Origin: Acidimicrobiales bacterium
GTDB lineage: Bacteria; Actinomycetota; Acidimicrobiia; Acidimicrobiales; MedAcidi-G1
Direction: 5' to 3'
NCBI GenBank assembly: GCA_029245675.1
Contig: JAQWOV010000005.1
Location: 1-64,000, forward strand
DNA length: 64,000 nucleotides
Part shown: piece after piece, positions 26,780 to 36,077 of the stretch
How the letters are laid out: every line of letters starts with the position of its first letter
How positions within the stretch are numbered: the first letter of the stretch is position 1
Made by a program: the position numbers and the translations under genes
The notes under the pieces: generated by a model
What the model saw: the letters and a program-made list of their open reading frames with translations, nothing else
Told to the model about the DNA's origin: nothing
Database searches by the model: none

Positions 26780-27232
26780 CTAGTTGGCTTGACGACGAAG
26801 AACTGCTTCGTCTCTCATCGCTATACCGGTATCTGGCACTAATGGTGATGCTGGTCTGAAAGGAACGACCACATCTTGAGAATCGAATGTTTTTTGATTT
26901 CGGAGTGTAAGTAAGGTTCCATATCCGACTAGTGCTACATCGGCTAGAAAATGAATCATCCACATGGCGCTTCCGACTGCTAAGGCAAATAAGAAGGTCA
27001 TCACTGCAATTCCAACAAGCGCTATTAGGACATCTCTTCGACGGCGTTTAGCTGCCCGGGCACTATTTGGAATCTCTTTAGCAGCCTTCTGTACTGCTTG
27101 CCATCCGATGGTGTGGTGAGTTCCAGCAACTGTAAGAGGAGGTCTCAGAACTGGTCGTCGAGTGTTTCGTCGGAGAATAGGGGGAAGAAGAACCGCTGCC
27201 CATAAAACTGCGAGCCCCAAAAGAATTAACAC
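26780..27232 (-). CDS. Uncharacterised two-helix membrane protein
   Basis: The 150-residue protein has an N-terminal helix (about 1-18), a basic cytoplasmic segment (RRNTRRP and AAKRRRRD) and a second hydrophobic region (about 69-105). The N-terminal pattern of a helix ending in LLPPILRR resembles unnamed actinobacterial membrane proteins. It starts with GTG, preceded by a strong AAGGAGG five bases upstream. Function unknown. Confidence 0.7.
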   Translation of the reverse strand: MLILLGLAVLWAAVLLPPILRRNTRRPVLRPPLTVAGTHHTIGWQAVQKAAKEIPNSARAAKRRRRDVLIALVGIAVMTFLFALAVGSAMWMIHFLADVALVGYGTLLTLRNQKTFDSQDVVVPFRPASPLVPDTGIAMRDEAVLRRQAN

Positions 27233-27308
27233 TGTTTCCTCCTTATGTTCACCGGTCTCTCCGGTAAAAAGGACTTTAGTACTAAAACACTATGTTTTGG
27301 TGGATTAC

Positions 27309-27366
27309 TTCGCGCGAAAAGCGCGAACCTTCGCGCGAAAAGCGCGAACACTGCTCACTGTTCGCG
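27309..27366. repeat. Cluster of three related palindromes after moaC
   Basis: Two perfect copies of TTCGCGCGAAAAGCGCGAA (27309-27327 and 27330-27348) stand 21 bases apart. Each can fold into a 7-bp hairpin. A third inverted repeat, CGCGAACA...TGTTCGCG (27343-27350 with 27359-27366), overlaps the second copy and the moaC stop. There is no T-run. They may protect or end the moaC mRNA, or be REP-like elements. Confidence 0.7.
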
Positions 27367-27837
27367 TTTCCACTTTCCAGACCTGCCGCCTTCTTTCTCC
27401 CACAAAGCAACCGAACCAATTACCATTGAACGATCAAGAGACTTACACATGTCATAAATCGTTAACGCTGCAACAGAACAAGCCGTTAAAGCCTCCATCT
27501 CTACCCCTGTCTGACCTACCGTCTCTACGATGGATTCAATACCAATATGGTCTTCTTCAATCTGGAAATCGACAGAAGCAGCAGCAAGAGGAAGAGGATG
27601 ACATAAAGGAATCAATTCCGCTGTTTTTTTCGCAGCCTGAATACCTGCCACCCGAGCAACTGCAAGAACATCTCCTTTTGGGGTGTTGCCTTGAGACAAA
27701 GCTTGCAATGTCTCTAATGACATATGTACCTGAGCTCTCGCTACTGCTCGACGACGAGAGTTCGGCTTATCGCCAACATCTACCATGCGGGCTTTCCCCT
27801 GTTCATCTAAGTGGGTAAAATCATTCATTTCATCCAC
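27355..27837 (-). CDS. moaC: Cyclic pyranopterin monophosphate synthase accessory protein MoaC
   Basis: The 160-residue protein matches MoaC, which with MoaA turns GTP into cyclic pyranopterin monophosphate for molybdenum cofactor. Conserved stretches are [26 protein letters not shown] and YDMCKS. Its start overlaps the moaA stop. It is the last of the moeA-moaA-moaC series. Confidence 0.96.
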   Translation of the reverse strand: MDEMNDFTHLDEQGKARMVDVGDKPNSRRRAVARAQVHMSLETLQALSQGNTPKGDVLAVARVAGIQAAKKTAELIPLCHPLPLAAASVDFQIEEDHIGIESIVETVGQTGVEMEALTACSVAALTIYDMCKSLDRSMVIGSVALWEKEGGRSGKWKREQ

Positions 27838-28813
27838 CTATTTGAGACATGGAACGAGCCGGACGAATGAAATTTACGGTTCCAATCCCATGTCCAGCCC
27901 ACTTCGACTGCACTACTTTTTTAAGAGCTTCTGCAATTTCTTTGTCCTCAGCTCCGGATCGGAGCAAACCCTTGAGGTCAAACTCGTCAACTGAAAACAA
28001 ACAGTTTCGAAACTGCCCATCTGCAGTTAACCGAACCCGATCACATGTATCGCAGAACTGCTGAGTCACACTTGCGACAACACCTATCTCGCCGCCGCCA
28101 TCTTTGTAGACAAAACGAGTTGCAGGAGCTGAAGTTCGTTTAACTGGCTCCAGAGGAAACTCAGAATTAATTTCTTCGACGATCTGAGCCTGTGTGACAA
28201 CTTGATTGTTTGTCCAACTCTCGGAAGCATCAAGCGGCATGAACTCTATAAAACGAACAGTCACCCCTTTTTCTCGGCCAAATCGAGCGAAATCGATAAT
28301 CTCATTATCATTAACCCCAGCCATTACAACCACATTTACCTTCACCGGATCTAACCCTGCTTCCACTGCGGCCTGAATACCATCAAGTACTTGAGGAAGA
28401 TTGTCGCGAAGAGTCAACTCGGTAAAACGTTCTGGCTGCAAAGAGTCCAAAGAAATATTGATTCTTTTTAATCCTGCAGAAACTAAATCTTCCGAAAGGA
28501 CACGAAGTGTGGCTCCATTTGTTGTCATTGAAAGATCTACCGGTAGTTGTGCGAGTTTTTTTATTAGAACTGGGAGACGGGCACGGACTGTTGGCTCACC
28601 ACCAGTTATACGAATGCTTTCAATCCCAAATTGTTCAACCGAGAGTCTTGCCACTCGTTCAATTTCTTCAAAAGTAAGAAGTTCATCGCGAGGAGTCCAA
28701 TCTAAACCCTCTGGTGGCATGCAATACGTGCACCGAAAGTTACAACGATCTGTAACGGAGATGCGTAAATCTTTATGAACCCGTCCAAAGGAATCTATTA
28801 ACTTTTCTCTCAC
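27830..28813 (-). CDS. moaA: GTP 3',8-cyclase MoaA
   Basis: The 327-residue radical SAM enzyme has the N-terminal cluster motif [16 protein letters not shown], the C-terminal cluster motif FCDTCDRVR with a later Cys (RNCLF) and the essential C-terminal Gly-Gly. It makes the first intermediate of molybdenum cofactor. The start is GTG, with TAACCT (28821-28826) ending seven bases upstream. Confidence 0.97.
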   Translation of the reverse strand: MREKLIDSFGRVHKDLRISVTDRCNFRCTYCMPPEGLDWTPRDELLTFEEIERVARLSVEQFGIESIRITGGEPTVRARLPVLIKKLAQLPVDLSMTTNGATLRVLSEDLVSAGLKRINISLDSLQPERFTELTLRDNLPQVLDGIQAAVEAGLDPVKVNVVVMAGVNDNEIIDFARFGREKGVTVRFIEFMPLDASESWTNNQVVTQAQIVEEINSEFPLEPVKRTSAPATRFVYKDGGGEIGVVASVTQQFCDTCDRVRLTADGQFRNCLFSVDEFDLKGLLRSGAEDKEIAEALKKVVQSKWAGHGIGTVNFIRPARSMSQIGG

Positions 28814-28820
28814 AATTAAC

Positions 28821-28826
28821 AGGTTA
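28821..28826 (-). promoter_or_regulatory. Likely leaderless -10 box (moaA)
   Basis: TAACCT ends 7 bases before the GTG at 28813, downstream of moeA on the same strand. Confidence 0.4.
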
Positions 28827-28831
28827 GAGGT

Positions 28832-30061
28832 CTAAGAGGCATTCAGGCCACGCGTGAGTTGATGAAGAAGAATTATCTCTACAACATCCCCTGATTCAAC
28901 TCCATCTCCATCCGGAAGAACGGCAAGAGCATTAGCTTCAGCCATGGATGAAAGCTGATGTGAGCCTTGACCTCCTACTGACTGCACTCTGTAATCTCCA
29001 TCCACTAAAGAAACCTTCACTCGAGCAAAATGCGTTTTCTCATCCCGGCGGCGAGAAATCGGACCTTCTGCGACTGCTTTAATTTTCGGAGACCAAATTT
29101 CTGTATTTCCCATCATTTTTCGTAACGCGGGACGAACAAAAAGTTCAAAGGAAACCATAGAAGAAACCGGATTACCGGGGAGTCCAAACACCGGAACATT
29201 CTCTACAAGACCAAAAGCTAAAGGCTTTGCTGGTTTTATCGCTACTTGCATCCAACGCATATCGCCCAGCCGATCAAGTGCGACTTTAACAAAATCAAAA
29301 TCGCCCATACTCACGCCACCTGAAGAGATAACAACATCGCACCGGTGTTCACCTGAACACGCAGAACTAAACACCTCTTCAATTGTCTCTTCCTCGTCAG
29401 GAATCAAACCAAGATCTACACCTTCTAAACCCAAATCATTCAATAAAGCCAACAAAGAGTGCCTATTCGAATCCCGGATCTGACCTGGCTGCAGAGGTTC
29501 CTCTCCTTCAACTAGCTCGTCACCGGTTGATACCACTCCTACTTTGAGTGGAGGGAAAACATCCACTTCTGTGCAACCGATACTTGCCAGCACTCCCAAA
29601 TGGGTGGGAGTTAATAGCTCTCCCTTTTTAAATACAACTTGACCAGCCCGAAGGTCTTCTCCTGCTCTCCGAATATGATTTCCCTCAGGAATCGCCTCCT
29701 CAATGGTTACGTAGTTCCCTTCAACCCTCGTTAACTCAACCATTACCACTGAATCTGCGCCTACCGGTAGTGGAGCACCTGTCATTATTCTCGCTGCTTG
29801 TCCTGGGTTTAATGAGAAGTTCGGAGTTGATCCAGCAGGTATCGTGCCAACAATTTCTAATGTCTCAGGCGTTTCTGATGTGTCTTCAGAGCGGATTGCG
29901 AAACCATCCATTGCAGTGTTATCAAAAGGAGGAACGTCTTCACCGGTTAGAACTTCTTCAGCTAAAACCAGCCCTAATGAAGATCGCGAAGACCTGCGTT
30001 CAGGACTGCCAGTTGCACATTGCTGTAAAACGTATTCTTGAGCTTGTTCTAAAGGAATCAT
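28832..30061 (-). CDS. moeA: Molybdopterin molybdenumtransferase MoeA
   Basis: The 409-residue protein has the MoeA domain order, with PPFDNTAMDGFAIR near residue 40, the MoCF-binding motif SSGGVSMGD and PVFGLPGNPVSS. MoeA inserts molybdate into adenylylated molybdopterin. With moaA and moaC this gives a partial Moco set; moaB/mogA, moaD and moaE are not in the window. Confidence 0.96.
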   Translation of the reverse strand: MIPLEQAQEYVLQQCATGSPERRSSRSSLGLVLAEEVLTGEDVPPFDNTAMDGFAIRSEDTSETPETLEIVGTIPAGSTPNFSLNPGQAARIMTGAPLPVGADSVVMVELTRVEGNYVTIEEAIPEGNHIRRAGEDLRAGQVVFKKGELLTPTHLGVLASIGCTEVDVFPPLKVGVVSTGDELVEGEEPLQPGQIRDSNRHSLLALLNDLGLEGVDLGLIPDEEETIEEVFSSACSGEHRCDVVISSGGVSMGDFDFVKVALDRLGDMRWMQVAIKPAKPLAFGLVENVPVFGLPGNPVSSMVSFELFVRPALRKMMGNTEIWSPKIKAVAEGPISRRRDEKTHFARVKVSLVDGDYRVQSVGGQGSHQLSSMAEANALAVLPDGDGVESGDVVEIILLHQLTRGLNAS

Positions 30062-30111
30062 TTTCTTAGTCTGCCAAAGTTTGAAACTCTGAGGCTACAC
30101 AAAAGAGCCCT

Positions 30112-30696
30112 CTACTCACTCTGAAAAGAAGATTCGGTACCAGCAAGTAGTCGCTGAATATTTTGATAATGCCGAGCGATAATCAAAGCACTCAATCCAG
30201 CCGTGAAAACTATTTCTCTTGTCGGAGCCCCAAAGATGAAGATCAGTATTGGCAGCATTGAAGCGATAATTATTGACCCTAAGGAAGCTTTTCGTGTCGT
30301 TTTCGCTACCAAGATAAAGGCACCAAAACATATTGCGGCTACACCAGGGAATAGAACAGCGGCACCTCCGCCGGCTGTCGCTACGCCCTTCCCCCCACGA
30401 AGTCGGCGAGTAAGAGGCGCAACATGACCTAAAGTTGCTGCCCCCCAGCAAACCACTCCTAAGAACTTTCCACCTATGGCGTATCCAACTGATGCAGCGA
30501 CTAGGCCTTTTAGAAAATCAGCAAAAAACACTGCTACTCCGGATTTTTGTCCAGCGATTCGATAGACATTGGCGGCACCTGGATTTCCTGAACCCCGTTT
30601 TGTTGGATCAAGCCCTACTCTCCCCGCCACCAAGTGAGCGGAAGGAAAGGTGCCAAGAAAATAAGACGCCACTACGAGCAGTAAATCCATATACAT
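30112..30696 (-). CDS. plsY: Glycerol-3-phosphate acyltransferase PlsY
   Basis: The 194-residue integral membrane protein carries the three PlsY motifs: SGNPGAANVYR, GHVAPL...RGGKGVAT and a late LIIARHYQN. It uses acyl-phosphate to acylate glycerol-3-phosphate, upstream of PlsC. About 50 bases separate it from moeA. Confidence 0.95.
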   Translation of the reverse strand: MYMDLLLVVASYFLGTFPSAHLVAGRVGLDPTKRGSGNPGAANVYRIAGQKSGVAVFFADFLKGLVAASVGYAIGGKFLGVVCWGAATLGHVAPLTRRLRGGKGVATAGGGAAVLFPGVAAICFGAFILVAKTTRKASLGSIIIASMLPILIFIFGAPTREIVFTAGLSALIIARHYQNIQRLLAGTESSFQSE

Positions 30697-30820
30697 AGTC
30701 TTAGCATTTTCTCTGAAAAAAACTAGATGAAATATTCATCAGATACTGATAATTACTCAGATAGAATGCACCCCCGTAAAGAAACACTACCTTCCTTAAC
30801 TACTTTGTGCGAGATCCTGT

Positions 30821-31159
30821 ATGCCGACTTATCAATACCGATGCCAAACTTGTAGCCACGAGTTTGAAGAAAAACAGTCATTTGCTGACGATGCGCTAAC
30901 AGATTGTCCAATAGGCGCTTGCAATGGAGCAGTAAAAAAGGTTTTTAGCGGAGTCGGTATTTCTTTTAAAGGTGATGGCTTCTACAAAAATGACCATGGT
31001 TCAGCCAGTAAGAAGTCAAGGGCTTCGTCAGCCGAAAAAACCAGCAAAGAGAAGTCGTCCGATACAGTCGATAAATCTTCTAACACATCTTCAGAAAGTT
31101 CATCAAATACTAAATCTTCTTCTGAGTCAAACGCCTCATCGGACTCCGGAAGCAAGTAG
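30821..31159 (+). CDS. FmdB-family zinc-ribbon protein with Ser/Lys-rich tail
   Basis: The 112-residue protein starts with MPTYQYRCQTC, typical of the FmdB putative regulatory family. CxxC pairs at 8-11 and near 28-34 make a zinc ribbon. The last 50 residues are a low-complexity Ser/Lys/Thr tail. Function is unknown; FmdB was named for a formamidase operon. Its 3' end overlaps uppP by 24 bases on the opposite strand. Confidence 0.85.
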   Translation: MPTYQYRCQTCSHEFEEKQSFADDALTDCPIGACNGAVKKVFSGVGISFKGDGFYKNDHGSASKKSRASSAEKTSKEKSSDTVDKSSNTSSESSSNTKSSSESNASSDSGSK

Positions 31160-31960
31160 CACCAGAACAAAGACTCCCGCCAATACTCGATAAATTGTGA
31201 CTCCCTGAAAACTAGTTCTGCTAACTAGCCGAATCAGCCAATGCACACTTAACCATCCGCTAATAGCAGCCGCTCCCATACCTACTAAAAAAGGTGGCCA
31301 CCAGCCTGAAGGTATTTCCACTTCAAAAACTTTTACTAGTCCTGCGCCCGCTATTACCGGAAGACTCATCAAGAATGTCAGTCTGGCTGCTTCAACACGG
31401 CTTATTCCAAGAAACCGAAAAGCACTAATCGTCACCCCTGATCGAGATACTCCTGGTTGGAAAGCTAATCCTTGCACTGCGCCCAAAAAGAGTGCATGCC
31501 TAAAAGTCAACTCTTGTGTTTCTCTAGTTACTTTTCTTTGATCTGCTATCCACAAGACAAAACCAAACACAATAAAGCAACTAGCGACTAACCAAATGCG
31601 GTCACCTAAATCTTTGGTAAAGGAGATAGCTGCCGCCCCTATCAGCCCTGTTGGTATCACAGTAAGGGCTAAAAATACGGCGATACGTGAATCTCCGCTC
31701 AGTGGCTCGCTAGACCTCACCCAACTCACCGCAGCCTTTGAATAACGAGCTATGTCGGAACGAAGGTAAACAATTGCGCCAAGTAATGTCCCTAAATGCA
31801 GAGCCACATCAAATGCGTTTTCGAGAGCATTATTTGCCCCGAAGTCTTCCCATCCGAATAACCAAGGAACAACAGCAAGATGGCCGCTGGAGGAAACTGG
31901 AAGAAACTCAGTCATACCTTGAACAAACCCCAAGATAAGAGCATGCAAAAGAGACATCAA
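31136..31960 (-). CDS. uppP: Undecaprenyl-diphosphatase (BacA/UppP)
   Basis: The 274-residue membrane protein has the two UppP motifs GMTEFLPVSSSGH and FQPGVSRSGVT. It recycles the cell-wall lipid carrier by dephosphorylating undecaprenyl diphosphate. It follows pmbA on the same strand by six bases and may be co-transcribed with tldD-pmbA. Confidence 0.96.
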   Translation of the reverse strand: MMSLLHALILGFVQGMTEFLPVSSSGHLAVVPWLFGWEDFGANNALENAFDVALHLGTLLGAIVYLRSDIARYSKAAVSWVRSSEPLSGDSRIAVFLALTVIPTGLIGAAAISFTKDLGDRIWLVASCFIVFGFVLWIADQRKVTRETQELTFRHALFLGAVQGLAFQPGVSRSGVTISAFRFLGISRVEAARLTFLMSLPVIAGAGLVKVFEVEIPSGWWPPFLVGMGAAAISGWLSVHWLIRLVSRTSFQGVTIYRVLAGVFVLVLLASGVR

Positions 31961-31966
31961 ATAAGC

Positions 31967-33307
31967 CTATGCACCAGACACGGTCAATTCGCCGATAACT
32001 AAAGTAACCCCTGCAGCTCTCATAGGCAGCCACTGAAGATCGTTTCCGATTCCGTTTACATCAGAAAGCATTTTCTGAATTGTTGATGCAATCGTGAATT
32101 CTCTGACCGGCTCCGCTAACTGACCGTTCCTAATACGTAATCCCTCAGCTCCAGTGGAAAAATCGCCGCTAACAGGATTCACCCCAGAATGCAGTCCGCT
32201 TACACCTTGGACAAGAACTCCATCAGAAACTTGAGATATTAGGTCTTCTGGGCTTAACTCGCCAGGTGTCACCGCAAGCGCCTGCACTCCAACTCCGGGC
32301 GTAGAGGAGTACCCGCGAATCGCTGATCCGGTAGAAGAAGTTCCATCTTTGCGAGCCGTATAGCTATTGTGCACAAATTGGTTGAGACGACCATTTTCTA
32401 TAAGCACATTTCTTCGAGTAGCTAAGCCCTCTCCATCAGTGGAAGTAGCGGTAAATGACTCCGGATTTGTGGGATCATCAACAAGATTTATAGAAGAATG
32501 CGCTACTTCTTCGCCTTGCCGTCCAGCAAAAAGAGATCTTCCTTTCTGAACTGATTCAGCGTTAAGAGTTCCCCCAACTATCCCAAGGAATTGGGCGCTA
32601 ACCCAGGGGTCAAGAACAACAGTGAATCGTCCTGATGGAGGCTTCGTCGCTCCAAGCATGCGTGTTGCTCGATCAACTGCATCTGTAGCTGCCTTCTCTA
32701 TGTTTAAATCATCCAGCTGGCGGCCGATTGAGTATCCAAATCCAGTTTGGGTTTCGCCGTTTTCTTCGGCAAGAGAATACGTGGTTAGCGAACAGCCAGT
32801 CTCTTTTGATGACGCATAAATTCCTGTGTTAGTGACAACGGCACTCTCAGAAATTGAATCTGAGTAATCTGCAGATTCAACTCCGATTATTCGAGAATCT
32901 TTTTCTCGGGTGCAGCGTTCTAACTCAAGAGCCATTGCTACTTTTTCTTCAGTTGACACTTTGCCCAACTCTTCGTTATAGACATGTAAGGCAGCTGGTT
33001 TTATGCCATCAGAATCAGTTATTCCACAGAATTCATCTGGAGTGGCGAACTTAAGGTTGTCTCGAGCTTCACTCAAGGTTTCAACAAGGTCCTCTGAAGT
33101 GAATGTTCCGGCATGAGCAAATCCTTGACGTCCGTCTTTCACAACTCGTATACCTACTCCGTGCGATTCAGCTGCGGTCAAAGATTCAATTTCTCCTTCA
33201 TACGCTCTGGCTTCTGTTTCACGACTATAAATGGCGACGGCTTCAATCTGTTCATTATCAGCAGCCTTACTAACTATCTGTTCGCAAATTTCTAAAAGTT
33301 CGCTCAT
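31967..33307 (-). CDS. pmbA: TldD/PmbA-family metallopeptidase subunit (PmbA/TldE-like)
   Basis: The 446-residue protein of the TldD/PmbA family lacks the HExxxH site and so resembles the TldE/PmbA partner. In E. coli the heterodimer trims peptides such as microcin B17 and the antitoxin CcdA. The ATG at 33307 directly follows the tldD stop; a start at 33364 would overlap tldD. It pairs with the upstream tldD. Confidence 0.92.
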   Translation of the reverse strand: MSELLEICEQIVSKAADNEQIEAVAIYSRETEARAYEGEIESLTAAESHGVGIRVVKDGRQGFAHAGTFTSEDLVETLSEARDNLKFATPDEFCGITDSDGIKPAALHVYNEELGKVSTEEKVAMALELERCTREKDSRIIGVESADYSDSISESAVVTNTGIYASSKETGCSLTTYSLAEENGETQTGFGYSIGRQLDDLNIEKAATDAVDRATRMLGATKPPSGRFTVVLDPWVSAQFLGIVGGTLNAESVQKGRSLFAGRQGEEVAHSSINLVDDPTNPESFTATSTDGEGLATRRNVLIENGRLNQFVHNSYTARKDGTSSTGSAIRGYSSTPGVGVQALAVTPGELSPEDLISQVSDGVLVQGVSGLHSGVNPVSGDFSTGAEGLRIRNGQLAEPVREFTIASTIQKMLSDVNGIGNDLQWLPMRAAGVTLVIGELTVSGA

Positions 33308-33308
33308 C

Positions 33309-34724
33309 TCAAGCAGCCGTTCCGCCAACAGTAAGTCGGCCCACTCGTAACGTTGGAGTGCCATCGCCTACTGGAACTCCTTGGCCATCTTTCCCGCATG
33401 TACCTGGTGACCCCATTGCAAAATCATTAGCAATAGCGTCTATGTCGAGTAAAGCCTGCGGTCCATTGCCAATGAGATTTCCATCTCGTATCGGAGAGGT
33501 CAACTCTCCATTTTCAATCAAATAGGCTTCAGTCATGCCAAAAACAAAATCTCCAGTTGCTGTATTTACTTGACCTCCTCCTAATTGGGCGACATAAATC
33601 CCATACTCTGTTGAGGAAATTATTTCATCCGGGGTAGAAGATCCTGCTTCTAAATAGGTATTAGTCATACGCACCATTGGAAGATGCTCATAACTTTGCC
33701 GTCTTCCATTCCCCGAGCTTGGTCTCCCTTCTTTCCGAGCCCGCAAGTAATCCCACATGTAATCCGTTAGCTCTCCTTTATCAATGAGAACATTGCGTTG
33801 AGCAGGATGCCCCTCATCATCTATTGCGTAACAGCCCCATTCTCCCGACATGGTCCCATCATCTATAAGGGTGACCATTGGATCAGCAACCATTTCGCCT
33901 CTTCTCCCAGCAAAAACAGAAGCTGATTTTCCTACTAAGTCAGCTTCTAAACCATGTCCGCAAGCTTCATGAAAGAGAACTCCACCGCCGCCAGGGCCAA
34001 CAACTACCGTCATCTCCCCGCTTGGTGCAGGTACTGCACCAAGTTTAGTAACTGCGCGCTGGGAAGCTTTCCTCGCTATTTCTTCGACATCGATTTCATC
34101 AAAAAGCTCAAAACCCATCGTATGCCCTACGGACTCCCGCCCAGTTTGTAAACCTGTATCTCCAGCAGCAACGCAAGAAACGGAGAAAGAAGTTCTGATT
34201 TGATCATCGCTTGCTAATAACCCGTCGGTGTTAGCAACTTGAATACGTCGACGACTGTCGCCGTATCCGACTGAAACCTGAGCAATTTCTTCTTTTTGGC
34301 TTCTTGCTATTTCATTAGCTTGAGTCAAAAGAGCAACTTTTTTAGATTTCTCTACCATCGAGGGGAGCATCTGGACTGTTGAAGAATTTTTATTCTCTGT
34401 TCCAAGCCTCACTGATGTGTTCTCGCTATTACCACTTCGTGCTGCGGCAGCAGCGGAGTCCACAGCTGCTTCAATACCTCGGGCCGTTAAATCAGCAGTA
34501 TGAGCAAAACCTGTAGTTTCTCCGACGATAACTCGTATGCCTGCGCCTCGGCTTCGACCGCTAGTAAGTTCCTCAACCCGGCCGTCATCTAAAACTGCTG
34601 ACATGCCTTTACGGTCCTCTACGAAAATTTCGGCAAACTCTCCCCCTTTATGAAGAGCCTTCTCAAGTGACCGCTCAAGAAGATCTGCATCTAACAGAGG
34701 TTCTGACTCTTGTCTAGTATCCAC
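33309..34724 (-). CDS. tldD: TldD-family metallopeptidase subunit (catalytic)
   Basis: The 471-residue protein contains HEACGH (HExxxH) followed by LEADLVGK, the zinc site of TldD. It should form the catalytic half of the TldD/E heterodimer with the downstream pmbA. Whether it matures a peptide made here cannot be told, since no precursor gene is visible nearby. Confidence 0.94.
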   Translation of the reverse strand: MDTRQESEPLLDADLLERSLEKALHKGGEFAEIFVEDRKGMSAVLDDGRVEELTSGRSRGAGIRVIVGETTGFAHTADLTARGIEAAVDSAAAAARSGNSENTSVRLGTENKNSSTVQMLPSMVEKSKKVALLTQANEIARSQKEEIAQVSVGYGDSRRRIQVANTDGLLASDDQIRTSFSVSCVAAGDTGLQTGRESVGHTMGFELFDEIDVEEIARKASQRAVTKLGAVPAPSGEMTVVVGPGGGGVLFHEACGHGLEADLVGKSASVFAGRRGEMVADPMVTLIDDGTMSGEWGCYAIDDEGHPAQRNVLIDKGELTDYMWDYLRARKEGRPSSGNGRRQSYEHLPMVRMTNTYLEAGSSTPDEIISSTEYGIYVAQLGGGQVNTATGDFVFGMTEAYLIENGELTSPIRDGNLIGNGPQALLDIDAIANDFAMGSPGTCGKDGQGVPVGDGTPTLRVGRLTVGGTAA

Positions 34725-34767
34725 TTGTTACCTTTCTAAATCCTTTATTTTTTCTTTGCGTTCAATG

Positions 34768-34796
34768 CTGACATACTACGAACTAATGCGTATGGT
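34768..34796 (+). promoter_or_regulatory. Leaderless promoter of the hotdog thioesterase gene
   Basis: CTGACA (34768-34773) and TATGGT (34791-34796) are spaced by exactly 17 bases. The -10 box ends six bases before the GTG at 34803, so the start codon probably is the transcription start. This is the best-formed promoter of this type in the window. Confidence 0.6.
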
Positions 34797-34802
34797 AGCG
34801 CT

Positions 34803-35198
34803 GTGACCATAACCGTCGGACTTAAAGCCTCTATTGACCTTACGGTGTCTAAAAATGATACCGCTATCGCCCTACGTTCTGGCGAGGTTCCAGTGCTAGG
34901 AACGCCTCGTCTTGCTTCTTTATTTGAAGAAGCAAGTGTGGCTGCAATTAGCAATTATCTTGAACCAGGGTACACCTCTGTAGGAATGCGAATTCACCTT
35001 GATCACTTTGCCCCTTCCGGAGTAGGCACAACAATTACTGCCACAGCAGAGGTGCAAGAAATTGACGGCAGACGTGTAACTTTTCGCGCTCAAGCAAAAT
35101 GTATTGACAATTGCAACACAAATGAGACTGTAATAGGGTCAGCCATAATTGTTCGTGTTCTAGTTGATACTGAAAGATTCCTTCAACGAGTTGACTAA
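34803..35198 (+). CDS. Hotdog-fold thioesterase, FlK-like
   Basis: The 131-residue protein resembles fluoroacetyl-CoA thioesterase FlK and its relatives. It has GTPRLASLFEEAS with a candidate catalytic Glu and HLDHFAPSG with a candidate His. The acyl-CoA substrate is unknown. It begins with GTG and runs 21 bases before the PAP2 gene. Confidence 0.75.
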   Translation: MTITVGLKASIDLTVSKNDTAIALRSGEVPVLGTPRLASLFEEASVAAISNYLEPGYTSVGMRIHLDHFAPSGVGTTITATAEVQEIDGRRVTFRAQAKCIDNCNTNETVIGSAIIVRVLVDTERFLQRVD

Positions 35199-35219
35199 GA
35201 TTTTATTCTTCCTTTAATT

Positions 35220-36047
35220 ATGTTTTCCTCTAGGCCCCCCTCATCAGACTCAATGAAAAAATTTCAGCGTTTGTCTGAAGAAGGAGTCGGCACCGGCCTA
35301 CGTTGGTGGGCAGAAATCGTTCTTGTTCTCATTTTCTATATTTTTTACTCTGCTATACGTAACCAATTTGGTTCAACATCCGTAAGTTCAAGTAAAGCTT
35401 TCAATAACGCCGAGTCAATTATTGACTTAGAAGACTCTCTGGGCCTCTTCTTTGAATTAGAAGTACAGAATTTTTTCATTGAGTGGCGGTGGTTCATCCA
35501 ATTTTGGAACCTCTTTTATGGAACTTTTCATTTTGTAGTGACTGCATTTGCTTTAATTTGGATTTACAGAAAGTTTCCAGTTCTCTATCCGCGCTGGAGA
35601 ACTTCATTTTTATGTACAACTGGTCTTGCTTTGATTGGTTTTAGTCTTTTCCCTTTAATGCCACCACGCTTGCTCACTGACTGTGGACAGTATGGAGCTT
35701 GCGTTACAACTTGGCCATTCATTGACACGGTTACTGATATCGGTGGCCTCTGGTCTTTTGACTCCGGGACGATGCAAAGAGTTTCAAACCAATATGCGGC
35801 CATGCCGAGCCTTCACTTTGCTTGGGCTTCCTGGTGCACCTTGGCGCTTTGGCCAACATTGAAATCTCATTGGACTAGAACGCTAATCGCTATCTATCCA
35901 GTCGCTACCCTCTTTGCAGTTGTTGTTACAGGGAATCACTATTGGATTGATGCAATCGGAGGACTTGTTGTATTAGCGGTAGGAATCTTGTTAGGAAGAT
36001 TGATTGCCGATGGTTGGCATAAATGGAATTTGCGACATTTCGGGTAG
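35220..36047 (+). CDS. PAP2-superfamily membrane phosphatase
   Basis: The 275-residue membrane protein ends in a PAP2-type domain with MPSLHFAW and GNHYWIDA, the last two phosphatase motifs. Similar actinobacterial proteins are annotated as inositol phosphoceramide synthase-like or generic PAP2 proteins. It probably acts on a lipid phosphate. It lies 30 bases before dxs. Confidence 0.82.
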   Translation: MFSSRPPSSDSMKKFQRLSEEGVGTGLRWWAEIVLVLIFYIFYSAIRNQFGSTSVSSSKAFNNAESIIDLEDSLGLFFELEVQNFFIEWRWFIQFWNLFYGTFHFVVTAFALIWIYRKFPVLYPRWRTSFLCTTGLALIGFSLFPLMPPRLLTDCGQYGACVTTWPFIDTVTDIGGLWSFDSGTMQRVSNQYAAMPSLHFAWASWCTLALWPTLKSHWTRTLIAIYPVATLFAVVVTGNHYWIDAIGGLVVLAVGILLGRLIADGWHKWNLRHFG

Positions 36048-36077
36048 GTTGATCTTAAGCAACTATGAGGTTTTAAA

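Noticed and set aside
27309-27366. CRISPR array
   Set aside because: Only two close repeats with two bases between them and no spacers; no cas genes apart from a distant Cas4-like nuclease.
27162-27818. A 218-codon plus-strand frame opposite moaC
   Set aside because: It crosses the palindromes and is antisense to moaC; composition is not protein-like.
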